Of a DNA stretch of 20,411 bases, positions 1-7,405 are shown in pieces. How positions within the stretch are numbered: the stretch's first letter is position 1; the number at the start of each line of letters is the position of its first letter. Position numbers and translations under genes: made by a program. The DNA comes from UBA6770 sp965661115 (GTDB lineage Bacteria; Bacteroidota; Bacteroidia; Flavobacteriales_G; Salibacteraceae). The DNA is taken from positions 1 through 20,411 of the forward strand of contig CBFICO010000039.1 of assembly GCA_965661115.1 (NCBI GenBank). Direction: 5' to 3'. A model generated the notes under the pieces. It did no database searches, was not told the DNA's origin, and saw only the letters and a list, made by a program, of their open reading frames with translations.

Positions 1-609
1 GACTCAACTCACGCTGCTGATGCTATTGCACAATTCGAATTGACGTTATTATCTGGAAACTCTGAATACGATAAAGCTGTTGCGAAAATTCAAGGAGATT
101 TTAGAATTGCACCAGCTTTTTCAAGTGCTGAAATTGCTCGTGGATACAGAATATTCAATTCAGAAGTTTCTAAAAACGGAGGTGGAGGAGATTGTTTTCA
201 TTGTCACTCAACGGATAATATGTTGTTCACCAACAACCGATTTATGAATAATGGATTGGACGACAACCCAAAACCTGGCTTATATAACACAACAGGGAGA
301 GAAGAGGATTACGGAAAATTTAAGGTGCCTACGCTCCGAAATATTGAGTACACAGCGCCATACATGCACGATGGTCGTTTCGCAACTTTAGAAGAAGTAG
401 TAGAGTTTTACAATTCAGGTGTACGCAAGAACTCAAGAAACATTGAACCCATTATGGTTTTTGGAGATACTGTGAGAGGAACTGGAAATGGAATAGCCGA
501 CGGCCTTAATCTTACTAGTCAAGAGAAGAAAGACCTGGTATCGTTTTTAAAAGCTCTTAGCGATAAAGATTTTATCTCCAACCCAGACTTCTCCGATCCA
601 AATAATTAG
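1..609 (+). CDS. Cytochrome c peroxidase (di-haem), C-terminal part
   Basis: The reading frame is open from base 1 to the TAA at 607-609, so this is the last 202 residues of a gene that begins outside the window. It has one CxxCH haem site (CFHCH, bases 193-207) and the segment YMHDGRFATLEEVVEFYNSG (from base 361), which is characteristic of the C-terminal haem domain of the bacterial CcpA/MauG family; the methionine at 364-366 is the likely axial ligand. Family members are periplasmic and reduce hydrogen peroxide with electrons from c-type cytochromes; MauG-like members oxidise other substrates instead, and the visible part cannot separate these. The N-terminal haem site and signal peptide are not visible. 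A repeat-filled gap follows, so no downstream operon partner is evident. Confidence 0.9.
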   Translation, partial: DSTHAADAIAQFELTLLSGNSEYDKAVAKIQGDFRIAPAFSSAEIARGYRIFNSEVSKNGGGGDCFHCHSTDNMLFTNNRFMNNGLDDNPKPGLYNTTGREEDYGKFKVPTLRNIEYTAPYMHDGRFATLEEVVEFYNSGVRKNSRNIEPIMVFGDTVRGTGNGIADGLNLTSQEKKDLVSFLKALSDKDFISNPDFSDPNN

Positions 610-632
610 TTTTTTAATCCTTTTTTTGTTTC

Positions 633-657
633 GTCATTCCCGCGAAGGCGGGAATCT
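633..657. repeat. Short palindromic repeat, GTCATTCC/GGAATC type
   Basis: An 8-bp perfect inverted repeat (attcccgc 636-643, gcgggaat 648-655) with a 4-base loop, bounded by gtcatt and atctc. The same ends recur at 951-1022, 5493-5562 and 9135-9184. It lies 24 bp after the peroxidase stop and could also work as a weak transcript-end hairpin, though no T-run directly follows it. Confidence 0.85.
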
Positions 658-685
658 CTCCTCTTATTTCCCGAACTTCGCTTAT

Positions 686-799
686 GTCACTTCGATTGAT
701 CCCGAAGCGGCGGGATTGTATCGAGAAATAATACTAAGAACGCTTCTCGATACATTTCAATTATCAGCGTATAGCTTCAATTGAAACACTCGAAGGGAC
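686..799. repeat. Nested palindromic element
   Basis: An outer inverted repeat (gtcacttcgattg at 686-698 against cactcgaagggac at 787-799, 11 of 13 positions complementary) encloses a perfect 11-bp inverted repeat (tgtatcgagaa 717-727, ttctcgataca 744-754) and a 6-bp hairpin (atcccg 699-704, cgggat 711-716). Its arms differ in sequence from the GTCATTCC family. Nothing in it looks coding. Confidence 0.7.
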
Positions 800-824
800 A
801 TTCTACAAAAAGTAAAGAAATATT

Positions 825-893
825 ACAAAACCAAATAACAGATTCTGAATCAAGTCCATAATGACGTCTAGTGTAACTGTTATTTCCAAGATT
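825..893. repeat. 69-bp direct repeat, copy A
   Basis: Aligns without gaps to 1069-1137, with roughly three quarters of positions identical. The core (gattctgaatcaagtcc, then atgac) read on the other strand has GTCATT...GAATC ends, which links it to the short palindromic family in this window. Confidence 0.75.
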
Positions 894-950
894 GGATCTG
901 CTGATTCCTTGTTATAAGCTCTCTTCCACGGTTTGTGTCCTTTTTTATAC

Positions 951-1022
951 CCGTCATTCCGTAAGATTAGTTGAGTAGATTTTTTATCGAAAAAATCTAT
1001 ACGAAACTTCTATGCGGAATCT
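951..1022. repeat. Palindromic repeat with inner T-rich hairpin
   Basis: The ends are ccgtcattccgta and tgcggaatct. Inside is a perfect 9-bp hairpin (agatttttt 977-985, aaaaaatct 990-998, loop atcg). The element at 5493-5562 has the same ends, nearly the same length and the same inner-hairpin design. Confidence 0.8.
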
Positions 1023-1068
1023 AAATCCTTAACTACCGAGATAACATTTCGTTGCACGGCGAAATTTC

Positions 1069-1137
1069 ACAAAACCTAACAACAGATTCTGGATCAAGTC
1101 TAGAATGACATATGGTGTAGTTACCACTTCTTAGATT
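1069..1137. repeat. 69-bp direct repeat, copy B
   Basis: Partner of 825-893, offset by 244 bp in the same orientation; the core is gattctggatcaagtc followed by tagaatgac. It ends just upstream of the queE promoter, so the repeat cluster fills essentially the whole gap between the peroxidase and queE. Confidence 0.75.
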
Positions 1138-1152
1138 ATATAGCGCGCCCCA

Positions 1153-1181
1153 TTGTAAAACAAAACACAAGCTTATTTTTG
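1153..1181 (+). promoter_or_regulatory. Bacteroidota-type promoter of queE
   Basis: TTG at 1153-1155 (-33 element) and TATTTTTG at 1174-1181 (matches the -7 consensus TAnnTTTG) are separated by 18 bp. The queE ATG begins 9 bp after the -7 box, so the leader would be only a few bases. No Shine-Dalgarno sequence is visible, which is normal for this phylum. Confidence 0.6.
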
Positions 1182-1190
1182 CACCGCGAA

Positions 1191-1802
1191 ATGGCAGACA
1201 CGAAAACAGTAGCATATCCAATTATGGAGCATTTCTACACCATTCAAGGTGAGGGAAGCAACGTCGGAAAAGCAGCTTATTTTTTTCGAATAGGCGGCTG
1301 TGATGTTGGTTGTCCGTGGTGCGATGTAAAAGAGAGTTGGGAAAGCAATCAACCAAAACTTACTGTTGCTGAAATGGTTGATTTAGCCAAAGAAGTAGGA
1401 GCTAAAAACATCGTAATAACCGGTGGAGAGCCATGTATGTATCAACTAGCTCCCTTAACCAGTACGCTAAAAAGCGAAGGGTTCAATTTATGGCTAGAAA
1501 CCTCTGGAGCTTACGAAATTTCTGGCGATTGGGACTGGATAGTGGTTTCACCAAAACGCAGGAAACCTTGCTTAGCGAATAGTTTGGAAAAGGCCAATGA
1601 GCTCAAGGTAGTTGTGGTGCGCACCATGGATTTCGATTGGGCTCACGAGCACGCTCAAGGTACCAATGAAAATTGTCAGCTGTATTTTCAGCCAGAGTGG
1701 TCAAGAGAAGAAGAGATGTTACCTCAAATTATAAATCACGTAAAAACTAACCCAACTTGGCGCATTTCGCTGCAGACGCATAAGTACATGCAAATTCCTT
1801 AG
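1191..1802 (+). CDS. queE: 7-carboxy-7-deazaguanine synthase (radical SAM)
   Basis: QueE converts 6-carboxy-tetrahydropterin to 7-carboxy-7-deazaguanine in the cytosolic pathway to the tRNA base queuosine. From the ATG at 1191 it has 203 residues, normal for the family. The N-terminus carries the substrate-binding FYTIQGEGSNVG and the iron-sulfur motif CDVGCPWC (Cys37, Cys41, Cys44; the C-x3-C-x2-C spacing typical of radical SAM enzymes), followed by an ITGGEP motif used in SAM binding. A TTG 12 bp upstream would also be in frame, but it lies within the -7 promoter box, so the ATG is preferred. No other queuosine gene is next to it here. Confidence 0.93.
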   Translation: MADTKTVAYPIMEHFYTIQGEGSNVGKAAYFFRIGGCDVGCPWCDVKESWESNQPKLTVAEMVDLAKEVGAKNIVITGGEPCMYQLAPLTSTLKSEGFNLWLETSGAYEISGDWDWIVVSPKRRKPCLANSLEKANELKVVVVRTMDFDWAHEHAQGTNENCQLYFQPEWSREEEMLPQIINHVKTNPTWRISLQTHKYMQIP

Positions 1803-1874
1803 TTGGCGTTTCTGTCAATTAGCTTGCAAAACCTTTTTATCCTTCTCTCTTTCTTTGTATCAAATTTTTAAAAG

Positions 1875-2143
1875 ATGAAAAACGCCTTCTTTACTTTAGG
1901 TTTATTGTTTGTGTCGGTACTTGCTGATGCACAGGTTCAAAAAACGGTACTCGTTGAGCATTTTACCAATACCCGTTGTGGCATTTGTGCTTCTAGAAAC
2001 CCTGGTTTGATAACCAATTTTAAAAACAACCCCGATATATTGCATGTATCCTTTAACCCAAGTTCTCCTTATAGTACTTGCGTGCTTAACTAGCATAACG
2101 TATCAGAGAATGACGATTTAATAAAGGCCGACTGCGTAAAGGT
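1875..2143 (+). pseudogene. Truncated Omp28-like outer membrane protein remnant
   Basis: The first 72 codons encode a signal peptide (about residues 1-20, ending ADAQ) and a thioredoxin-like segment with EHFTNTRCGICASRNPG, as in the N-terminus of Omp28-related proteins of Bacteroidota, which are usually several hundred residues long. The frame stops at TAG (2091-2093). Reading on in the same frame gives HNVSENDDLIKADC, which resembles the usual family continuation (Q-H-N-x-x-E-N-D), so the stop probably replaced a glutamine codon. The rest of the gene is absent: the convergent glycosyltransferase gene ends at 2144. Family membership is recalled from motif appearance and was not confirmed by a search. 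A short secreted CxxC protein is a less likely alternative. Confidence 0.65.
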
Positions 2144-3397
2144 TTACCTCCCCTCATCAAACTCCCTTATCACCTCCAACCACTCCAAATTCGATTTAGA
2201 CTCCGATGAAAAACCGAGGTGTTGCCCCAAGGAAATCATGGCTTCGTTTAGATTACAATTTGCATAGTAATTATCGCGAGCAAAATGCACATACTTGAGT
2301 ACTCTAAAAGCATTGAACCAATTGTAAAAACGCTTTTGAAAAGTTTGCCAATTGGTACCGTATTCGTATAAATCGTCAATGCGCTCTTCAAAGTTTTGAT
2401 CTTTAAAAAACGCTCTTACGGAATCTGGAATTTCTTCTGAAGTAAGCAGTTGTTCCAGTTGTTTGTTGAGGTAAAACCTTTCCAGTTTATCAATCAGTTG
2501 TTTTACGTCCAAAAAGCTTTGGAAAGCATAACTCTCGTCGGAGTTTTTGCCCGCTTCAAATTCGCTAATGGCTCGCCCAGTTCCAAAAGGTACACGGTGA
2601 CTAGGTCGAGGAGAGGGAATAACCACCGTTGAGTTAATTTCAATAACTGGGTAGCGCTCAATAATCTTTTGCATAAAATAGAAATCCTCACCAGCCTTGC
2701 GCTTGTTCATTCCACCCTGACTTTGATAGGCGCTAGCCATAACCGCCATACTGCTGCCTATGGTATAGCATGCGTGTGGGTGACCCGTATATTCAAACGC
2801 ATTTTTGTAATAGCGCAAATGCAGTTCGTAATCAATAATGCCGTTGTACACCGCTGCGTCAAATTCACTTTCGTTTATAGGATGCTCAAAATATATGGCC
2901 GCTCCTTTTGCTTTTGGGTTTTGGTTAAATGCCTGCTGAATTTCCATCAAGTAATTGGGTGTGCATTTCGCGTCGGCATCAAAACAGATAATTGGGATAT
3001 CGTCTAAAGGCAATTGCTCCAATCGAGCAACGGCTTCGTCCATTCCAATTTTACGCGCTAAACCAACACCAGCGTGCTTTTTGGGTAAATCGTAAGCTTC
3101 AATAAAATGGAAGGTCAACCACTCCGTTGTGTTTTCTTGTGCCCACTGTGTAGCCTCCGAATAGGTTTTTTGGTTTTGAGTTTTCTGCTCTAGGGTGGCG
3201 TTTATACCGTGGTTAATAATGGTAATAATTTCTACATGTCCTTCTGGGTCATCGCAGTAATTTAATGCTTTTAACGAAGCAATCAAATTTGGCTCGTCAA
3301 AGCAGGGGATAACCACAAAAAGCGTTGTGTTTGGGTTGGGTGCTGACTCAATTACAGGCGGCTGAAACCCAAATTTTTGCAAGTATGCGTTGGCCAT
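2144..3397 (-). CDS. Family 2 glycosyltransferase
   Basis: A 417-residue protein with a GT-A fold start: TLFVVIPCFDEPNLIASLKA (residues 25-44) is the nucleotide-sugar-binding strand of family 2, and CFDADAKC holds the metal-binding DxD (Asp140, Asp142). KKHAGVGLARKIGMDEA (about 106-122) is another typical family segment. No membrane span is evident, so it is probably cytosolic; the sugar and acceptor cannot be read from sequence. The frame stays open upstream to 3634, but that extension lies wholly over pdxH in another frame. The ATG at 3397-3395 sits one base after the pdxH stop, which fits translational coupling, so it is the chosen start. It is transcribed with pdxH, probably from the pdxH promoter. 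Confidence 0.85.
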   Translation of the reverse strand: MANAYLQKFGFQPPVIESAPNPNTTLFVVIPCFDEPNLIASLKALNYCDDPEGHVEIITIINHGINATLEQKTQNQKTYSEATQWAQENTTEWLTFHFIEAYDLPKKHAGVGLARKIGMDEAVARLEQLPLDDIPIICFDADAKCTPNYLMEIQQAFNQNPKAKGAAIYFEHPINESEFDAAVYNGIIDYELHLRYYKNAFEYTGHPHACYTIGSSMAVMASAYQSQGGMNKRKAGEDFYFMQKIIERYPVIEINSTVVIPSPRPSHRVPFGTGRAISEFEAGKNSDESYAFQSFLDVKQLIDKLERFYLNKQLEQLLTSEEIPDSVRAFFKDQNFEERIDDLYEYGTNWQTFQKRFYNWFNAFRVLKYVHFARDNYYANCNLNEAMISLGQHLGFSSESKSNLEWLEVIREFDEGR

Positions 3398-3398
3398 A

Positions 3399-4046
3399 TT
3401 AAGGGGCAATTCGGAAGATGTTCCAGCCTTCGTTTTCTTTTTCGAACACAATTCTATCGTGCAAGCGAGCCGGTCTGCCTTGCCAAAATTCAAAACGTGT
3501 AGGGCGCACCAAATAACCGCCCCAATGGGGAGGGCGTGGGACGTTTTCGCCAAATTTTTCTCTGAATTGTTCGGTGCGCTCCACCAAAGTTTCGCGCCCT
3601 GCAATTGGACTACTTTGCTCGCTGGCCCATGCACCTAATTTACTTTTGGTAGGGCGTGCATTAAAGTAGGCATCCGATTCCGCTTCGGGTAATTTTTCAA
3701 TTAGGCCGTCTATGCGCATTTGGCGCTCCAGCTCGGGGTAAAAGAATAGCAAAGAAACCTTTGGGTTTGCCTCAACGTCTTGCCCTTTGCGGCTGTCGTA
3801 ATTGGTGTAGAGTTTAATGCCTTCTTCAGAAATACCTCTAGCATAAACCACTCTAGAAGTTGGCGACCCATTGGCGTTTACCGTGCAAATGCTCATGGCG
3901 TTTGCTTCGGGTACTTGCGAATCTACCGCCTCTTGAATCCATTTTTCGAGTTGTTTGATTGGTGTTGCTTCCAGTGAGTTTTCATCCAGTTTTTGGCTGC
4001 TGAACTCGTGCCTCACCTGATTTACAAAATTGTTTACCATTCCCAT
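3399..4046 (-). CDS. pdxH: Pyridoxamine 5'-phosphate oxidase
   Basis: PdxH is a cytosolic FMN enzyme that oxidises pyridoxamine or pyridoxine 5'-phosphate to pyridoxal 5'-phosphate, the last step of vitamin B6 activation. The protein has 215 residues, a normal length. Visible hallmarks are SRVVYARG and the flavin-binding TNYDSRKGQD (81-90), SKLGAWASEQS (135-145), PRPPHWGGY (170-178) and the C-terminal signature FEFWQGRPARLHDR (185-198), ending in RIAP. A second in-frame ATG two codons in (4040-4038) is possible; the first is used because it lies 4 bp from a TAnnTTTG box. The glycosyltransferase gene starts one base after its stop. Confidence 0.95.
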   Translation of the reverse strand: MGMVNNFVNQVRHEFSSQKLDENSLEATPIKQLEKWIQEAVDSQVPEANAMSICTVNANGSPTSRVVYARGISEEGIKLYTNYDSRKGQDVEANPKVSLLFFYPELERQMRIDGLIEKLPEAESDAYFNARPTKSKLGAWASEQSSPIAGRETLVERTEQFREKFGENVPRPPHWGGYLVRPTRFEFWQGRPARLHDRIVFEKENEGWNIFRIAP

Positions 4047-4050
4047 GCCT

Positions 4051-4058
4051 CAAAGGTA
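4051..4058 (-). promoter_or_regulatory. -7 promoter element of pdxH
   Basis: On the minus strand this reads TACCTTTG, matching TAnnTTTG, and ends 4 bp before the pdxH ATG. No clear -33 TTG was found at the expected distance. Confidence 0.45.
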
Positions 4059-4204
4059 AAACTCTAGCAAGTTTTGGGGAGGGGAGGTAGATTTAAAAGT
4101 TTTAAATTTTTACTTTAGAAGCTTCGTAAAATGCCAATGGGAAGATTAGCTGGGTTTGAATCTTACTTGTTTTGTAAATAGGCTGTTTCAAAAAGGGTTT
4201 TTCC

Positions 4205-4221
4205 TAAGCATATAGTGCTTA
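4205..4221 (-). terminator. Possible transcript-end hairpin after the minus-strand unit
   Basis: A 6-bp perfect inverted repeat (taagca 4205-4210, tgctta 4216-4221) with a 5-base loop lies about 20 bp past the stop at 4240. The T-run that would complete a terminator on the minus strand (from 4190s) is about 10 bp further on, so this is a weak call. Confidence 0.25.
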
Positions 4222-4239
4222 TTAACGAAGCTTATTTAG

Positions 4240-4473
4240 CTATTTGCCACCCACAAATGCATCGAAAAATATCAAAAGAGCTATTTTTACAGGTGCACAT
4301 GAATAGGGTATATTTTGACTAGTAGCGTTTTTGTTGTCGGTATCAAAAACTACAACTGTGTTTAGCAACTCAGGTTTTTCTTGCAGGTAAAGTGAGTCGG
4401 GTGTAGTAGATTGACAAAAAGCTATCTCCGTACACACAATTGTGCACAGAGATAGCGTTATTGCTATTTTCAT
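4240..4473 (-). CDS. Small secreted protein of unknown function
   Basis: 77 residues with a likely signal peptide (MKIAITLSLCTIVCTEIAFC, then QSTTPDS). The mature part has no recognised domain; near the end is a hydrophobic stretch (VKIALLIFFDAF). It starts 19 bp downstream of the lipoprotein gene at 4493-5422 on the same strand, which suggests co-transcription. It could be a genuine small envelope protein or the decayed start of a longer gene. Confidence 0.5.
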   Translation of the reverse strand: MKIAITLSLCTIVCTEIAFCQSTTPDSLYLQEKPELLNTVVVFDTDNKNATSQNIPYSCAPVKIALLIFFDAFVGGK

Positions 4474-4492
4474 TCGATATGTTTAAGGTAGA

Positions 4493-5422
4493 TTAGAGGG
4501 TGTATTCGAAGTACACTTCGTCCTTAATCACCTTACCGTTTCTTTTAACGGTAACGTCTAATCGCCATTTACCGGTCATGGTGTAATTTACCTTACCTAC
4601 ATATGTGCCGTCTTTGGTAAACGCAGGATGCTCATTGTTTGGAGAACCGTGACCCATTGAAGGCATGCTGGGTTCAAACTCGATAGTTAAGTCGTTTGCT
4701 ACAGGCCAATCCATCATAGATTTTCTGTAAAATGCGGTAATCTTCAATTCGTTAGAACCAACTGTAGGGCGGCTATCCAACGCATAGCTCAAAAAGACAG
4801 AGTTAGAATCTGTAGTTGTGGTATCCACAAAAGAAGCCATCATTCGGTTACTGTTCTGATTTACAGTAACATCTAATGTAGCTTCTTCATCGCTGTGGTT
4901 TTCGTGATTATGAAACATTACTTTTAATTTCCAGCTTCCGTTGGTTGACGGCATTACAAAAAATACGTTTCCATGAAATAAATTTTTATCATCAACGCCA
5001 CCCTCGTGATGATTTATAACAGGAGCGCTATGTTCCATACCACTGTTCATTTTCATCATAGGCTCAAACTTTACATGTCCATCGTCTATTAAATCTCCAG
5101 TTGAAGAATTAGTTGCTACAACGTACAGTTTGTTCATTCCCGGGTATAGCGCTTCTTTAGCGTAAATTTCCAGTTTAGTGCTAGAAGCAGTTGCTTCACC
5201 AATCTTAGTTAAACCAGTAATATCTGCCGTCTTCGTTTCTGGTTCAGAAGGCGTTGTAGGTTCTTCAGGATAGATACAACTGTCATCGTCTTTTTTTGCT
5301 TTTTCGTCATAATTGGTTGCCTTTTCATCGGTACAACCTTCTTTTTTACAAGAGTTAAGGGTTAAAGAGAACCCAAATAATGTGGCTACTAGCAAGTAGT
5401 TAAATGTCTTTTTAGTTTTCAT
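4493..5422 (-). CDS. Lipoprotein with two YtkA/FixH-like domains, Met/His-rich
   Basis: 309 residues with a lipoprotein signal (TLNSC, Cys25). It is followed by one GCTDEKATNYDEKAKKDDDS type segment (29-48), a Cys-bounded acidic linker common in Bacteroidota surface proteins, and then a Pro/Glu-rich spacer. Two similar beta-sandwich halves follow: about 85-190 (with FEPMMKMNSGMEHSAP and HNHENHSDEE) and about 220-309 (with FEPSMPSMGHGSPNNEHP, then GTYVGKVNYTMTGKWRLDVTV). The FEPxM...Gx-H pattern followed by G-x-W-K/R-L-x-V resembles YtkA-like/FixH-like domains. The clustered Met and His residues suggest copper or another metal, but this is inference. It probably faces the periplasm or the outside and shares a unit with the small genes on either side. 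Confidence 0.75.
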   Translation of the reverse strand: MKTKKTFNYLLVATLFGFSLTLNSCKKEGCTDEKATNYDEKAKKDDDSCIYPEEPTTPSEPETKTADITGLTKIGEATASSTKLEIYAKEALYPGMNKLYVVATNSSTGDLIDDGHVKFEPMMKMNSGMEHSAPVINHHEGGVDDKNLFHGNVFFVMPSTNGSWKLKVMFHNHENHSDEEATLDVTVNQNSNRMMASFVDTTTTDSNSVFLSYALDSRPTVGSNELKITAFYRKSMMDWPVANDLTIEFEPSMPSMGHGSPNNEHPAFTKDGTYVGKVNYTMTGKWRLDVTVKRNGKVIKDEVYFEYTL

Positions 5423-5492
5423 TAGTATAAGTTTTGTGTAAGGTTTCCCTTAATAGTTACGTTGAATTTTAAGGGTGCACGGCTTTCTTTGT

Positions 5493-5562
5493 CCGTCATT
5501 CCGTAAACGTAATCGAACACTTTTTTTTGATAAAAAAGTTGTGAGATAGTTGTACGGAATCT
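5493..5562. repeat. Palindromic repeat with inner T-rich hairpin, second copy
   Basis: The ends are ccgtcattccgta and tacggaatct; the inner hairpin is actttttt (5519-5526) with aaaaaagt (5532-5539). It is 70 bp against 72 bp for the copy at 951-1022. It sits between the lipoprotein gene and the interrupted small gene upstream of it. Confidence 0.8.
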
Positions 5563-5628
5563 CAGGCTTAAAAATTAGCTTTAACTTCAAATCCAACAAT
5601 TAAATAACAGGTTAGCGGCTGGTTGTAC

Positions 5629-6006
5629 TTACACTAATGAAATTGGAGGCGGGTCCAGCACTTCAATGGTCTGACTCTCAAAAAGGTTTACCAGTTCGCC
5701 ATAGTTTTTATCGCGATTGTTTTCTAGCGCTTCATTTTCTGGGTTGGTTTCACCAAAAAAGTAGAATAAAAACTCAACCTCGGTTAATAGAGCCGGTTGC
5801 TCCTCTAAAGGTTCGGGGTTACTTTGTTTTAATTGTTTAGCCAAATGACATTTACCATTACACTTTGATTTTGGCTTGTCTTTGTTGATACACAAAACTT
5901 CGCTTATGTATTAGTAGTCGATAACATAATCAGCATAGATTACCATGTTCTTCCCAAAGTGGAAAGCTCCTATTACAATCATTAGTATAGCCATTAGCCT
6001 TGTCAT
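5629..6006 (-). pseudogene. Small Cys-motif membrane protein interrupted by in-frame TAA
   Basis: On the minus strand an ATG at 6006-6004 opens a frame with a hydrophobic N-terminus (MTRLMAILMIVIGAFHFGKN), then MVIYADYVIDY, a TAA at 5913-5911, and on in the same frame YISEVLCINKDKPKSKC, then NGKCHLAKQLKQ, to a stop at 5629. The Cys-I-N-K-D-K-P...Cys-N-G-K-Cys-H-L motif resembles a small hypothetical family in Bacteroidota, in which a membrane segment precedes a [D/N]YxYI stretch and the Cys motif, so both sides of the stop look like one gene. The part after the stop (5629-5895, 88 codons) lacks an ATG at its front; only a TTG is available. Readthrough, internal initiation or a sequencing error are alternatives to decay. 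It heads the minus-strand group with the His/Met-rich lipoprotein. Confidence 0.6.
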
Positions 6007-6011
6007 CCTAA

Positions 6012-6019
6012 CAAATATA
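6012..6019 (-). promoter_or_regulatory. -7 promoter element of the interrupted small gene
   Basis: On the minus strand this reads TATATTTG, a full TAnnTTTG match, 5 bp before the ATG at 6006. It supports that ATG as the original start of the interrupted gene. No convincing -33 element was seen. Confidence 0.45.
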
Positions 6020-6127
6020 TAATGGTGTATTCCTTTGGTTTGTGATGTATGTCAACTAACAACACTTTTTCATAATGTGATGTTAAACTTTTACCGTTTT
6101 AGATTCAATCTCAATTAGCTTTACCCC

Positions 6128-7405
6128 GTGAAAAATTCCACTATTCGTTTAGTAATTGTAATGGCTACGGTATTGTTGGTTGGGGTGATATCTATTCAGC
6201 TGGTCTGGATAAAAAGAGCCTATCAATTGCAGGTAACTCAATTAAACTACGATATCACTCAAGCGTTAATTCAGGTTTCTAGAGCCATCCAAAAACATCA
6301 GGGAGACGAAACATTGCTGCTAGATCCAGTAAAGCAGGTAGAAGACCAGACCTTTATTGTAAAAACCAACGAAAATCCCGATCCTGATTATGTGGAAAGC
6401 TTGCTTTCACAAGAATTTAAAAAGCAAGAAATAAACCTCGATTTTGAGTACAACCTATACAATTGTTTCAACGATTCGGTGGTATTTACCAAAGCCGTTA
6501 AGATAGAAGAGGGTAAAGCGGTTGAGAAAGAAAATCCTTCCACTTCGGTAAATTGGCGCAGCGACGACGGCCATTATTTTTCTGTCTATTTCTCCAACAA
6601 GTCGGAGATGGTAATCGACCGACTCAATTTCTGGATTTTCTCTTCTTTTTTATTGCTGATTTTGGTGGGATTTTTTGCGTATACCATTAATATTATTCTA
6701 AAGCAAAAGCGACTGGGCGATACCAAAAACGATTTTATCAATAACATGACCCATGAGCTGAAAACGCCCATTTCAACCATTTCGCTATCCACTGATGTGT
6801 TGCTAAAACCCGGTATTGAAACTCAACCCGAAAGATTAAAGAATTACGCAGAAATCATTAAAAAAGAAAACGAACGCCTACAATTGCAAGTAGAAAAAGT
6901 GCTGCAAATTGCCTCTTTAGATAAAGACAAAGTGGAGATGAAATTTGAGCGGGTAAACTTGTTGGATATTGTGGAAGATAACGTGTCAACTTTCCGAACT
7001 ATTGTAGAAGAAAAGGCAGGCGAAATTGTGTTGAATGCACCCGAAAAATTGATGGAGGTGAATGTGGATAAATTGCACATTTACAACGTATTGAGTAATG
7101 TGTTGGACAACGCAATTAAATACTGCAACAAACAACCTAAAGTAGAACTTGAAGTAATTGAAAAAGGCGAAAACTACTTACTAGAAATTAAGGATAACGG
7201 CATTGGATTGCAGCCCAATCAGGCTAAATACATTTTCGACAAATTTTACCGTGTACCAACCGGAAATCTGCACGACGTAAAAGGTTTTGGTTTGGGCTTG
7301 TATTACGTTAAGGTAATTGTAGAGTTGCACGGCGGAATGGTAAACGCCAGAAATAATCCAAGCGGAGGTTCAATTTTTTCTATTCAAATTCCAAAAGCAA
7401 AATGA
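6128..7405 (+). CDS. Two-component sensor histidine kinase
   Basis: 425 residues from a GTG start: TM1 (8-28), a periplasmic sensor region of about 140 residues, TM2 (167-190), a HisKA dimerisation domain with phosphoacceptor His209 in NNMTHELKTPIS, and a HATPase_c domain with N-box (Asn328 in LDNAIKY), G1 (DNGIG, 356-360) and G2 (GFGLG, 386-390). The layout resembles the RprX-type kinases of Bacteroidota. The signal sensed is not evident, and the sensor region matches no domain I can name. The stop overlaps the response regulator start by 4 bp (ATGA), so the two are translationally coupled. GTG is preferred because the next in-frame ATG would cut into TM1. A TAGCTTTA box (6116-6123) one base off TAnnTTTG precedes it. 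Confidence 0.93.
   Translation: MKNSTIRLVIVMATVLLVGVISIQLVWIKRAYQLQVTQLNYDITQALIQVSRAIQKHQGDETLLLDPVKQVEDQTFIVKTNENPDPDYVESLLSQEFKKQEINLDFEYNLYNCFNDSVVFTKAVKIEEGKAVEKENPSTSVNWRSDDGHYFSVYFSNKSEMVIDRLNFWIFSSFLLLILVGFFAYTINIILKQKRLGDTKNDFINNMTHELKTPISTISLSTDVLLKPGIETQPERLKNYAEIIKKENERLQLQVEKVLQIASLDKDKVEMKFERVNLLDIVEDNVSTFRTIVEEKAGEIVLNAPEKLMEVNVDKLHIYNVLSNVLDNAIKYCNKQPKVELEVIEKGENYLLEIKDNGIGLQPNQAKYIFDKFYRVPTGNLHDVKGFGLGLYYVKVIVELHGGMVNARNNPSGGSIFSIQIPKAK

Noticed and set aside
610..1150. CRISPR array
   Set aside because: The repeats are of different kinds, diverged and irregularly spaced, with no regular spacers and no cas genes.
1179..1190. TTG start giving four extra QueE residues
   Set aside because: The TTG lies inside the TATTTTTG promoter box, so it would not be within the mRNA.
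1033..1221. 62-codon minus-strand open frame upstream of queE
   Set aside because: It is a translation of the 69-bp repeat and the queE promoter; the residues (SRLDPESVVRF) are what this repeat encodes by chance.
3398..3634. N-terminal extension of the glycosyltransferase to 496 residues
   Set aside because: The extra 79 residues lie entirely over pdxH in another frame and do not look like a protein domain; the ATG at 3397 abuts the pdxH stop and precedes the family's first conserved strand.
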